The notes under the pieces were generated by a model, which saw only the letters and a program-made list of their open reading frames with translations, made no database searches and was not told the DNA's origin. The translations under genes and the position numbers were made by a program. This document shows, piece after piece, positions 1-8,616 of a DNA stretch of 64,000 nt; position 1 is the first letter of the stretch, and each line of letters starts with the position of its first letter. The stretch is from Sutterella sp047777475 (lineage in GTDB: Bacteria > Pseudomonadota > Gammaproteobacteria > Burkholderiales > Burkholderiaceae_F). The stretch covers positions 1 through 64,000 of the forward strand of contig JBKEET010000009.1 in NCBI GenBank assembly GCA_047777475.1, written 5' to 3'.

Positions 1-1187
1 ATCCGATCATGGACGTCGACTCGCTCTATCACGGCGGCATCATGATGGGGCTGCGGCAGAACGCCGACGGCGCGATCACCTGGGGCTACGGCCAGCGCTA
101 CGTCAAGTACGACATCATGGGCCGCGAAATCTGGAACCGCCGCCTCCCCTACGGCTACAACGACTTCAGCCACGCAATGGACGCCGCGCAGAACGGCCAT
201 TGGTTCCTGCGCGTGGGCTCCTCCAACCACAAGCTCCCCGACGGGCGCAACGTGCGCACGGTCCGCGACGTCGTGATCGAGGTCGACCAGAACGGCTCGG
301 TCGTCGATGAGTGGAAGCTCTGGGAAATCCTCGACCCGAACCGGAGCGACGTGCTCAAGGCGCTCGACCAGGGCGCGGTGTGCCTCAACATCGATCCCGA
401 GAAGGCGGGCAAGACCCTCTCGAAGGAAGAGCTCGAGAAGATCCAGCGCTCGGACGTCTTCGGCGACCTGCTCGGCACGGGCCCGGGCCGCAACTGGGCG
501 CACGTCAACTCGATCGACTACGACCCGACGGACGACTCGATCATCCTCAGCTCGCGCCACCAGTGCGCCGTCGTCAAAATCGGGCGCGACCATCAGGTGA
601 AATGGATCCTCGGCGCGCCGAAGGGCTGGAAGGAGCCCTTCAAGAGCAAGCTGCTCACGCCCGTCGGCGCCGACGGCAAGCCGCTTCGCTGCGGCCCCGC
701 GCAGTGCGAGGGCACCGACTTCGACTGGACCTGGACGCAGCACACCGCCTGGCGCGCCGACGCGAAGTCCGACAAGCGCTTCCTCTACCTTACGGTCTTC
801 GACAACGGCGACGCGCGCGGGTTCGACCAGCCCGCCCTGCCCGACATGAAGTACTCGCGCGCCGTGATCTACAAGATCGACCAGGAAAAGCGCACCGTCC
901 AGCAGGTCTGGGAATACGGCAAGGAGCGCGGCCACGACTGGTTCAGCCCGGTGACGAGCCTGTGCGAATACAACGCCGACAAGGACTCGGTGCTCGTTTA
1001 TTCGGCCACCGCGGGCGTCGACTACAGCATCAAGGCGGGCGGCGCGAGCAAGATCGCGAGCCCTTGGCTCGACGAGTTCGAATGGGGCGCGAAGGAGCCG
1101 AGCGTGGAGATCCGCATCATCGAGTCCGAAGGCTACCAGGCCTTCGCCTTCGACGTGAAGAAGGCCTTTGCGGGCAAGACGCTCTGA
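1..1187 (+). CDS. assT: Arylsulfate sulfotransferase AssT, 3' part
   Basis: This is the C-terminal two thirds of a PQQ-independent arylsulfate sulfotransferase, which moves sulfate between phenolic donors and acceptors in the periplasm. The frame is open to the window edge. The first in-frame ATG (position 9) is probably internal, because about 190 N-terminal residues of this roughly 600-residue family are missing. Counting from that ATG, the active-site residues are visible: WAHVN (His165), SSRHQ (Arg183) and TQHTAW (His245). The spacings of 18 and 80 residues equal those of His356, Arg374 and His436 in the E. coli enzyme, where His436 is the sulfohistidine nucleophile. A strong terminator follows directly. 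The signal peptide and any dsb partner genes lie outside the window. Confidence 0.93.
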   Translation, partial: PIMDVDSLYHGGIMMGLRQNADGAITWGYGQRYVKYDIMGREIWNRRLPYGYNDFSHAMDAAQNGHWFLRVGSSNHKLPDGRNVRTVRDVVIEVDQNGSVVDEWKLWEILDPNRSDVLKALDQGAVCLNIDPEKAGKTLSKEELEKIQRSDVFGDLLGTGPGRNWAHVNSIDYDPTDDSIILSSRHQCAVVKIGRDHQVKWILGAPKGWKEPFKSKLLTPVGADGKPLRCGPAQCEGTDFDWTWTQHTAWRADAKSDKRFLYLTVFDNGDARGFDQPALPDMKYSRAVIYKIDQEKRTVQQVWEYGKERGHDWFSPVTSLCEYNADKDSVLVYSATAGVDYSIKAGGASKIASPWLDEFEWGAKEPSVEIRIIESEGYQAFAFDVKKAFAGKTL

Positions 1188-1206
1188 GTCTCTGCCGGAT
1201 CCAATG

Positions 1207-1245
1207 AACGCAGGCGCCGCTTCAGGGCGGCGCCTGCGTTTTTTT
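1207..1245 (+). terminator. Rho-independent terminator of assT
   Basis: A perfect 14-bp stem (1207-1220 with 1227-1240) has a 6-nt loop and runs into T residues at 1239-1245, 20 bp after the assT stop codon. Confidence 0.92.
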
Positions 1246-1290
1246 CATGTTTCTATTTCTTCCGGGCGGCGCCGTTCACCGTCCGAAACG

Positions 1291-1316
1291 GCAAAAGTCT
1301 GTCGATAGACTTTTGC
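1291..1316. repeat. Perfect inverted repeat upstream of the DcuC pseudogene
   Basis: The arms GCAAAAGTCT (1291-1300) and AGACTTTTGC (1307-1316) flank GTCGAT. No T-run follows, so this is not a terminator. It sits about 165 bp upstream of the transporter start, between that gene and the assT terminator, and could be an operator. No known consensus was recognised. Confidence 0.5.
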
Positions 1317-1481
1317 GCGGCCGCTGCGCATGCGGTCAAATTTTCTCTTTAATTTTCAATTAATTAGCAAGTCAATAAGGAATTTCCCTTTACGGCATTC
1401 AGCGCATCCCGTCCCTCCCGGGCGCCGATATGATCTGCTCCGGCGCCGATCTTCCAACCCCATCTTTCTCGGACTGCTGAA

Positions 1482-2758
1482 ATGTCTTCTTCCATCACCG
1501 TCTGGATAGCCCTGGTCATCGTCTGCGCGACGGTCTGGGCCCTTATCAAGCGCTATGAGACCCGCTTCGTGCTGCTCGCATCGGGCTTTCTCATGGCCTT
1601 CGTCTCCCTGCGCCCCATGATGGCGTTCGAGCAATTCGACAAATCGATGACGAGAGCTTCCCTCATCATCGCCATCTGCTCGGCCATGGGCTTTGCCGCC
1701 GTCGTTTCCATCACGAAGTGCGACGTGCATCTCGTTGCCATGCTTACGAGGCCGCTTCGCCGGCTCGGCGTTCTCCTCCTCCCCGCCTGCATGGCGGTGA
1801 CCGGACTGTGCGCCGTGGCCATCCCTTCCACCGCGGGCCTCTGCGCCGCGGTCGGCCCGTCGATGATTCCGATTCTCGTGCGCGCCGGCTTCAGGCCGGC
1901 GATCGCGGCCGGCTCGATTGTCGCCTCGCTCATTCCTGCGGCCTACAACCCCGGCATCTCCCACAACGTCTTCATCGCCAAGATGGCCGACATGGAAATC
2001 ATGGACCTCATCGCCATGTTCGCCGACAAGACGCTGATCGTCTCGGTCTTCATCATTGCCGCGATGACCGTCGCCTGCTTTGCCTTCGGCGACTATAAGA
2101 AGCCGGAGCCCGGCAAGGCCGCGGGGACGCAGTTTGACAAGGCGGCAGCAACCTGCCCGAAAAAATCAATTTCTTCTATGCCATTGCGCCGCTCATCCCG
2201 GTGTGCCTGCTCCTTTTCGTCTCGCTTTTCACGAGCATGAAGATGAGCGTCGCCACCGCCATGCTGATCGGCTCCATGTACGCCGTGATCGTCACGCGCA
2301 GCGATCCGCAGGAAGTGACCCGCAGGTTCTTTGACGGCATGGGCGCCGGCTACGCCAAGATCCTCGGCATCATCATCGCCGCCGGCGTCTTCGCCGCAGG
2401 CCTGAAAGCCGCGGGCGTGATCGACGTGCTCGTCGACGCGCTGACACACGCCAACGAATGGGCCAAGATCGGCGGTGCCGTCGGGCCCTATGTGCTCGGC
2501 CTGCTGACCGGCTCCGGCGATGCGGCGACGTTTGCCTTCAACGAGGCCGTCACGCCGCACGCGGCAGAGTTCGGGCTCTCCGTTCCGACGCTCGGCTATC
2601 TCGCCTTCTTCGCGGGCTGCTTCGGGCGCATCAGCTCCCCGCTCTGCGGCGGCCTGATCCTCGTGGCCGGCATTGCCGCGGTGAGTCCCCTCGATATTGT
2701 GAAGCGCACCGCGCCCTGCATGATCGCCGCGCTCGCGCTGTCTTACTTCCTTTTCTGA
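1482..2758 (+). pseudogene. DcuC-family C4-dicarboxylate carrier, frameshifted
   Basis: Two overlapping reading frames together encode one DcuC-like anaerobic dicarboxylate carrier. The first (from 1482) carries the N-terminal membrane segments and loses homology after its DKAAATCP stretch. The second, read without its own start from about 2159, continues as KINFFYAIAPLIP and carries the remaining membrane segments up to 2758. Adding one A to the A6 run at 2160-2165 fuses them into a protein of about 425 residues, close to the family size. The break is either a true inactivating deletion or a base-calling error. A terminator follows. Two intact paralogues lie at 32099 and 56183. Confidence 0.8.
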
Positions 2759-2796
2759 AGAAGCAAAGAGTCCCCTTTTCGGGTCTTCGCATCTTT

Positions 2797-2836
2797 CGGT
2801 GCATTTCCTGCGGTCCGGGAAATGCACCGTTTTTTT
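2797..2836 (+). terminator. Terminator after the DcuC pseudogene
   Basis: A 12-bp stem (2797-2808 with 2818-2829) with a 9-nt loop is followed by seven T residues. It lies between the convergent carrier and EamA permease genes. Confidence 0.9.
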
Positions 2837-2850
2837 GCCGGCAGGTCCGG

Positions 2851-3824
2851 CTAGCGCCGGCCTCGCCTGAGCAGCGCGCGCACGAAGGCGGCCGTGCTCC
2901 GGTGCTGCACGAGGAGAAGGCCCGCGAGCACCAGCAGGCAGCCCGCGACAAAGGGCGCGCCGACGGTTTCGCCGAGCAGCGCCACCGAATGGATCACGCC
3001 GAAGAACGGCGTCATGAAAACGAGGATGCCGAGCCGCGCCGCGAGGTAGCGCTTGAGGAGCGCGTTCCAGGCGAGATAGCTCGCAAACGAGACGATGAGC
3101 GTCTGGAAAAGGAAGCTTGCCGTGCTCACGGGCGTAAGGACAAAGTGCGTCTGGCCGGTCGCAAGAGCAAACGGCGTGAGGATCGCAAAGGCCGCCGCGA
3201 GCTGCCAGAACAGCATCTGCGAGGGCGGCGCGTCGTTCATCGTGGTGGTGCGCAGGAAGATCGTCGTGAGCCCCCACGAGAGTCCGGAGCAGAGTCCGAG
3301 GAAATCGCCGAAGAGCCAGAGCGAGGAGCCCTCCCCGCGGTCCGTGCCACCGATGAGCGCCGGGACCAGGAACGCGGTCACGATGCCGACGAAGGCCGTG
3401 AGGAGCCCGAGCCACTGCAGCGCCGAAAGGCGCTCTTCGGGGAGCTTGATCGAAAGTCCCACGGCGGCGAAAAGCGGCGCGGTGTAAAGCAGCACCGACA
3501 TGTGCGAGGCCGTCGTGAAGCGCAGGCCCTCGGAAACGAAGAAGAACTCGCCCGTGAACCCGAGCCCACGAGGAGCGCGTCGCGAAGGCGCACCGTGCGG
3601 CTCCATTTCTCATGGAGGAAAAGCACGTTGGCAAGGATAAGGAGGAGCGCCGCAAAGCCGGAGCGCAGCCCCACCTGCAGCGTCGGGTCGATGTCGGGCG
3701 CGGCGCCCTTGATGGCGGTCTGCTGAAGGCCCCAGATGAAGCTCAGGACGGCGCAGGCAAGAAACGCGCGCGCGTCAAGGTCGCGGTGCGCCGAAGCCCC
3801 GCTTGGCGGCATTGAATTGCTCAA
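2851..3824 (-). pseudogene. EamA/DMT-family permease, frameshifted
   Basis: The N-terminal third is read from an ATG at 3824 in one frame (LDARAFLACAVLSFIWGLQQ, then a second membrane segment) and the rest in another frame down to 2851. The frame changes at the CCC triplet at 3565-3567. Restoring one base there gives RDALLVGLGFTGEFFF and a single protein of about 324 residues with ten hydrophobic segments in two EamA halves, as expected for drug/metabolite exporters. The substrate cannot be predicted. Together with the carrier upstream this makes two one-base homopolymer breaks within 1.4 kb, so sequencing error is as likely as real decay. Confidence 0.78.
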
Positions 3825-3899
3825 GGCTTGCTCCCCTCTGTCGAAAAAGACGAAGGGATGGATCTTAGCACCGTGCGCCGGCTCTTCCGGCCGGTGCGC

Positions 3900-4721
3900 T
3901 TAAGGACGGCCGCCGCGGCGGGCCCGGCGGCCCGAAGGCTGCGTCGCGCGGCCCTGCTCGCCCGAAGGCCGGCCGCCGCCGTTATCGGGAGCCGGCGCTT
4001 TCTGCTGCGGGTTCCTGGCCTTTTTCTGGCCGCGGCGTCCGTGACCCGGCATATGGAGGTGCGGGCGCTTGGCAGCCGAGATCTTGATCACGTAGCGCAC
4101 GCGAAGCGGCAGGCCGCCGTAGACGCAGAGCATGCGCACGATGATGATGAGCGCGCAGCAGATCCAAAGCGAGGCATCGGCGTTCCAGCCGAGGATCTCG
4201 ACCATCAGGAGGTAAATCCAGCACCCGACGAACGCGAGGCTCGCATACGGCTGCTCGTCGGAAACTACGGCTGGGATCTTGCCCGTGAAGACGTCGCGGA
4301 GCATGCCGCCGAAAACGCCGGTCGCCACGCCCACGAGCACCGAGACGATGTCGTAGTGCCCAAGCGCCAGGCCCGTGGCGCAGGAGCCGACGGCGAAGAA
4401 GGCAAGGCCCGTCGCGTCGGCGAACACCGCAAGGCGCTGCTGCACGGCGCTGTTGAGATGCCGAAGCATGTGCGGCGCAAAGAGCGCAATGAAGAGGCAG
4501 ACCCAGATCCACACCGGATGCGAGGACCACCAGAAAGGCCGCAGGTCGAAGAGAATGTCGCGGATGATGCCGCCGCCGAAGGCCGTGCAGAAGACGGCGA
4601 CGAAGACGCCCACAGGATCGACCTTGCGGTCCTGCACGGCGAGGAGCCCCGCAACGGCAAAGCCGATCATGCCGACGTCGTTGCCGAGCTCATTGATGAA
4701 TTCCGCGGAAAGGTACACCAT
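3900..4721 (-). CDS. UPF0126/TRIC-like membrane protein
   Basis: This is an inner-membrane protein with the duplicated glycine-rich UPF0126 domain: FCTAFGGGIIRDIL in the first half and GVATGVFGGMLRDVF in the second. Both halves carry the G-G-x-x-R-D signature, shared with TRIC-type cation channels and with YicG-like proteins proposed to transport small amino acids. The start at 4721 gives the hydrophobic MVYLSAEFIN beginning typical of the family; an upstream ATG at 4766 would add 15 unusual residues. The last 60 residues are a basic, Gly/Pro/Arg-rich tail not found in most relatives. The protein has 273 residues. Confidence 0.82.
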   Translation of the reverse strand: MVYLSAEFINELGNDVGMIGFAVAGLLAVQDRKVDPVGVFVAVFCTAFGGGIIRDILFDLRPFWWSSHPVWIWVCLFIALFAPHMLRHLNSAVQQRLAVFADATGLAFFAVGSCATGLALGHYDIVSVLVGVATGVFGGMLRDVFTGKIPAVVSDEQPYASLAFVGCWIYLLMVEILGWNADASLWICCALIIIVRMLCVYGGLPLRVRYVIKISAAKRPHLHMPGHGRRGQKKARNPQQKAPAPDNGGGRPSGEQGRATQPSGRRARRGGRP

Positions 4722-4887
4722 AAAAAAGCACCGTGCGCAGGCAGACCCGCGCGAGTTTTGACGCAAGGTTAGAGAAATCCGGACCGGAATGTCAACGGCT
4801 TTTTCCCTGCATCCGTATTCTCTGAGGCACCGTCAAAGCGCACTGGGCATTGTGCTTAGGTTGGCTTTTTATTTACCCGTTCGGGAA

Positions 4888-7170
4888 TTATTCAAGCTTT
4901 TGGGCGGGTTCTTCGCGCGCAAGCCTGGCGTACGGACGCCACGAGGCCGCCCTCGCCTTCATTTCGCCCGCATCGAGCACGCCGCGCGCGAAGCCCTTGC
5001 GCAGCAGGCGATCGGGCACGAAGCCGTCGTACTTCTCGAAACCCGGCACTTCGTTCGGGAAGAGCAGCGCTTCGGGGTCGCCTAAGCGCTCGGCCTCGTC
5101 GGCGACGGTTTCGTAGAACTCCGCCTCGGAGGCCTTCATGGTGAACATCATGAAGTACGGCTTCGCGCTTTCGAAGCGGGCGATGCCGAGCGTGCCCGCG
5201 CAGCGCAGCCGGATGAGCCGCTCGAGCGCCATGAACGCGTAGGTGCCGAGCCACGGGAACAGCGCCCAGGCCGAGCCGCCGAGGTTGACGAGCGGCCTCC
5301 TCGCGAGGAGCGCCTTGGCGGAGGCCGCCCTCGCCTGCGCGAGCCGAGCGGCGGCATTGCGCATGAGGTAGGGATAGGCTTTTTGGGAAACGAGCACGTC
5401 GCGCATCTTCTCGAGGATGTGCGTGTGGATGTCGCCCGGCACGAGCCCGAAGAACGCGGGCACCTTGCCGCCCGTCGGGCTCACCCAGACCGTATGGCGG
5501 TCGCGGTCGAGCTCGTCGACGTGCCAGACGCGGCCCGCGATGGCGATCTTCTCGCCCGGGGGCGGCGGCGCGCAGGTCGTGCCGAGCTCGCGCGACTCCC
5601 AGCGCACGGTGAACTCCTCGTTCTCCTGGAAGACGGCGTAAAAGCGGAAACTGTTCACCTGACGCTCGCCGTTCAGGCCGACGATGAGCCCTCCCCGCTC
5701 GGTTTTCTCGATCTGCCCGATCTTGATGAGATGCAGCAGAAGCTCCCGGTAGTCGGCGGGCGAGATGCGCGCAAAGGGCGAGAGCGTCATCACGCGCTGC
5801 GCGAGCTCGGCGGGCGTGAGCTCGCCCGAGGAGACGAGCGTCGACATCGTCTGGTGATAAAGCAGGCTGAACGGCAGCTTCGACGTGCGGGGCGGCTCCA
5901 CCCAGCGCTCCTCGCGGTAGCACTCGACAACGGCGATGGCCTGCAGGAGCGTCCACGGGAGCCGCAGCGGCAGGAGCGCCCTCGGCTCGCACTGCTCTTC
6001 CCTCACGGCGAACCACATCTCGGGCGGCGCGCCGCGGCGGCCCGTGCGCCCGAGGCGCTGCAGGAACCCCGACACCGTGTAGGGCGCGTCGACCTGGAAG
6101 GCCCGCGAGAGCCGCCCGACGTCAATGCCGAGCTCGAGCGTCGCCGTGGTGCAGACGCTCACCGGGTTTTCGTCGTCGCGCAGCGCCTCTTCGGCGTCGG
6201 CGCGGATCGACGACGACAGGTTGCCGTGGTGAATGAGGAAGCGGTCGGGCTCGTGCCGCGCTTCGCAGTACTGCCGCAGCGACGAGGTGAGCGCCTCGCA
6301 CTCCTCGCGCGAGTTGGCAAAGACGAGGCACTTGCGGCCCCTCGTGTGCGCGAAGATCCAGCCGTAGCCGGGATCGGCGCCGGGCGGCGGCACGTCGGTC
6401 GCGCCCTCTGGCGGCTCGAGGAGCGGCACCTGCAGCCCGGGCGCGGCACCCTCGGCCGCCTGCGCGCCTTCGTTGAAGAAATGCTCCATCGCGAGGCGCC
6501 AGTTGAGCTCGCCCGCGGGCAGCTTCGGCACGGCCACGCGCCGGGGAGAGCTGCCGCGCAGGAACGACGCCGCGGCCGCCGTATCGCCGATCGTCGCCGA
6601 AAGGCCGATGCGCCGCGGGTCGACGCCCGCCAGGCGCGAAAGCCGCTCGATCAGGCAGAGCGTCTGCGAGCCGCGGTCGCCGCGCATGAGCGAATGAATC
6701 TCGTCGACCACGACGAACCGCAGGTCGCTGAAAAGCGCCCTCGCCGCGCCGGAGCGGCGCATCAGGAGGGCTTCGAGCGATTCGGGCGTTATCTGAAGAA
6801 TTCCCGATGGGTGTTTTAAAAGAGCCTGCTTGCGGCTCTGTGAAACGTCGCCGTGCCACGCCCAGACCGGTATGCCCTGCTCCGTGCAGAGCTCGGTCAG
6901 GCGGTCGAACTGGTCGTTGATGAGGGCCTTGAGCGGCGCGATGTAGAGCGCGCCGACCGAGGCGGGCGGATCTTCCGCCATCAGCGTGAGGATCGGGAAG
7001 AAAGCCGCCTCGGTCTTGCCCGAGGCCGTCGAGGCGCACAGCAGCAGATGATCGTCCGAGCCGAAGATCACGTCGCCCGCCGCGGCCTGCACGGCGCGGA
7101 GCGACTGCCAGCCACGCGCGTAGATGTAATCCTGGATGAAGGGCGCGTAGCGCGAGAAAACGGACGCCAT
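4888..7170 (-). CDS. Lhr/BrxHI-like superfamily II helicase
   Basis: This is a 760-residue DNA helicase with all main SF2 motifs: Walker A ASTASGKT (46-53), DEIH (156-159), SAT (191-193) and motif VI QRLGRTGRRG (371-380), followed by a long C-terminal region as in Lhr-type helicases. The closest family I recognise is the Lhr-like helicase group that includes BrxHI of type 2 BREX phage-defence loci. It is the third gene of a three-gene operon, 18 bp after the P-loop ATPase, with the TerB_N/TerB_C gene first. No methylase, PglZ or PglX gene is nearby, so it is not a standard BREX locus. A DNA remodelling or defence role is inferred from the neighbours. Confidence 0.85.
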   Translation of the reverse strand: MASVFSRYAPFIQDYIYARGWQSLRAVQAAAGDVIFGSDDHLLLCASTASGKTEAAFFPILTLMAEDPPASVGALYIAPLKALINDQFDRLTELCTEQGIPVWAWHGDVSQSRKQALLKHPSGILQITPESLEALLMRRSGAARALFSDLRFVVVDEIHSLMRGDRGSQTLCLIERLSRLAGVDPRRIGLSATIGDTAAAASFLRGSSPRRVAVPKLPAGELNWRLAMEHFFNEGAQAAEGAAPGLQVPLLEPPEGATDVPPPGADPGYGWIFAHTRGRKCLVFANSREECEALTSSLRQYCEARHEPDRFLIHHGNLSSSIRADAEEALRDDENPVSVCTTATLELGIDVGRLSRAFQVDAPYTVSGFLQRLGRTGRRGAPPEMWFAVREEQCEPRALLPLRLPWTLLQAIAVVECYREERWVEPPRTSKLPFSLLYHQTMSTLVSSGELTPAELAQRVMTLSPFARISPADYRELLLHLIKIGQIEKTERGGLIVGLNGERQVNSFRFYAVFQENEEFTVRWESRELGTTCAPPPPGEKIAIAGRVWHVDELDRDRHTVWVSPTGGKVPAFFGLVPGDIHTHILEKMRDVLVSQKAYPYLMRNAAARLAQARAASAKALLARRPLVNLGGSAWALFPWLGTYAFMALERLIRLRCAGTLGIARFESAKPYFMMFTMKASEAEFYETVADEAERLGDPEALLFPNEVPGFEKYDGFVPDRLLRKGFARGVLDAGEMKARAASWRPYARLAREEPAQKLE

Positions 7171-7188
7171 GATCTGCCTTTTTTAAAG

Positions 7189-8535
7189 CTAAAGCGTGAA
7201 GTTCTTAAGGTCGTCGCGCGCGCCGGGCACGGTCTGCTGAGCGGGCTTTTCGGGCGCAAGCCCGGCGATCGACTCCTCGGTGAGGAGCTCAGCAGGGCTC
7301 GTTTCGGGATGCTGCATCAGGATGTCGAGCAGCTCGACGAAATCGCGGATCACCTCGCGCGGCGTGATGTGCGTCTCGGCGCCTTCGCGCCCGAACTCGA
7401 GGTGCAGGAATTTCACGAGGTCGTCCTGTGCGAGCCGTCCCTGATAGCCGTAGTACTCGGCGTGCATGGCGGCGAGCTTCTCGATCAGAACAAGGAGCTC
7501 CTCGGGCGTGAGCGGCTCGAGCGCGAGCACGGGCGAGAGCATGTCGCGGCGGCCTTCCTGCGCGAAGCGCCCCGACGAGAGCCGCGAGCGCAGCGCCTCA
7601 TAGCTGAAGAGCCCGCGGCGGCGGTCCTCGACGGCCTGCGGCGTGCCGCCGAAAACGATGCCGAGCCACTTGGCCTTGCCCTGCAGCGTGTCGTTGTACA
7701 TCGAGAGGATTTTCTCGTAGTTGTACTGGCGCGAGACGGCGTTCGGAATCTTGTAGAGGTTGATGAGCTCGTCGATGAAGACGATGAGGCCGGCGTAGCC
7801 CGCCTGCTTCAGGAAACGCGCGAAGAGCTTCAGGAAGTCGTACCAGCTCTCGTCGCTCACGATGAGCCCGATGCCGAGGTCGGCCTTTGCTTCGGTGCGC
7901 GTCGCATACTCGCCGCGGAACCACTTGACGACGCGGGCGCGCGTCTCCTCGTCGCCCGCGGCGCCGGCGCGTGCATATTTAAGGAGGAGTTCCGTGAACT
8001 CGTAGCCGTAGAGCACGCCGCCGAGGCCCGAAGCGGCCTTGAGGAGCTCCGCCTCGACCCGCGACTCGAGCGCCCCGCCTTCGGGCGCGAGCCCTTCGAC
8101 CGAGAGCGCCGCGGCCGCCTTGGCGCGCAGCGCCGCCACCCACTGGTCGAGCACGAGCTGCAGCGCGCCGCCTTCGGGCGCCGTTTTCACCGCCAGGTTC
8201 TGCATGAGCTCCCGGTAAGTCGCCAGGCCCTTGCCGCCCGAGCCGCGCAGGTGCCGCTCGGGCGAGAGGTCCGCATCGGCCACGGCAAAGCCCCGGTCCA
8301 TCGCATAGCTTCTGATCGTCTGGATGAGGAAGCTCTTGCCGCTGCCGTAGCGTCCGGTGATGAAGCGGCACGAAGCGCCGCCCTCCGCCGCCGCCTCGAT
8401 GTCGGAAAGAAGCGCATCGATTTCGGCCTTGCGGCCGACGGCAACGTAGCGCAGGCCGACGCGCGGCACAACGCCTCCCTTGAAGGCCTGGAGGATCGTG
8501 CGGGCAAAGCGGCGGGGAATTTTAGGGGGTGTCAT
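7189..8535 (-). CDS. BrxD-like (DUF2791) P-loop ATPase
   Basis: This 448-residue protein is of the BrxC/BrxD-type AAA-like ATPase class annotated as DUF2791. Walker A is GRYGSGKS (61-68) and Walker B is GLIVFIDELINL with the DE pair at 255-256. The N-terminal IPRRFARTILQAFKGGVVP segment is typical of the family and precedes the nucleotide site. It lies in the middle of the operon, 81 bp after the TerB-type gene and 18 bp before the helicase, which suggests the three products act together. ATP-driven loading or regulation of the helicase on DNA is plausible but inferred. In type 2 BREX a related ATPase (brxD) also neighbours an Lhr-like helicase (brxHI). Confidence 0.82.
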   Translation of the reverse strand: MTPPKIPRRFARTILQAFKGGVVPRVGLRYVAVGRKAEIDALLSDIEAAAEGGASCRFITGRYGSGKSFLIQTIRSYAMDRGFAVADADLSPERHLRGSGGKGLATYRELMQNLAVKTAPEGGALQLVLDQWVAALRAKAAAALSVEGLAPEGGALESRVEAELLKAASGLGGVLYGYEFTELLLKYARAGAAGDEETRARVVKWFRGEYATRTEAKADLGIGLIVSDESWYDFLKLFARFLKQAGYAGLIVFIDELINLYKIPNAVSRQYNYEKILSMYNDTLQGKAKWLGIVFGGTPQAVEDRRRGLFSYEALRSRLSSGRFAQEGRRDMLSPVLALEPLTPEELLVLIEKLAAMHAEYYGYQGRLAQDDLVKFLHLEFGREGAETHITPREVIRDFVELLDILMQHPETSPAELLTEESIAGLAPEKPAQQTVPGARDDLKNFTL

Positions 8536-8616
8536 CGTTCAAACCGGTTCAAAGACAAATGGACTTTTCTATGCGTTAAGGATACTCGCCGCGGCCCGAG
8601 CGGGCATCCCTGCACC

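Noticed and set aside
2093..3655. 520-codon minus-strand ORF spanning the DcuC pseudogene and part of the EamA gene
   Set aside because: It joins two unrelated regions, runs through a strong terminator hairpin and has no domain.
5383..6819. 478-codon plus-strand ORF
   Set aside because: It is antisense to the helicase gene, with biased composition and no domain.
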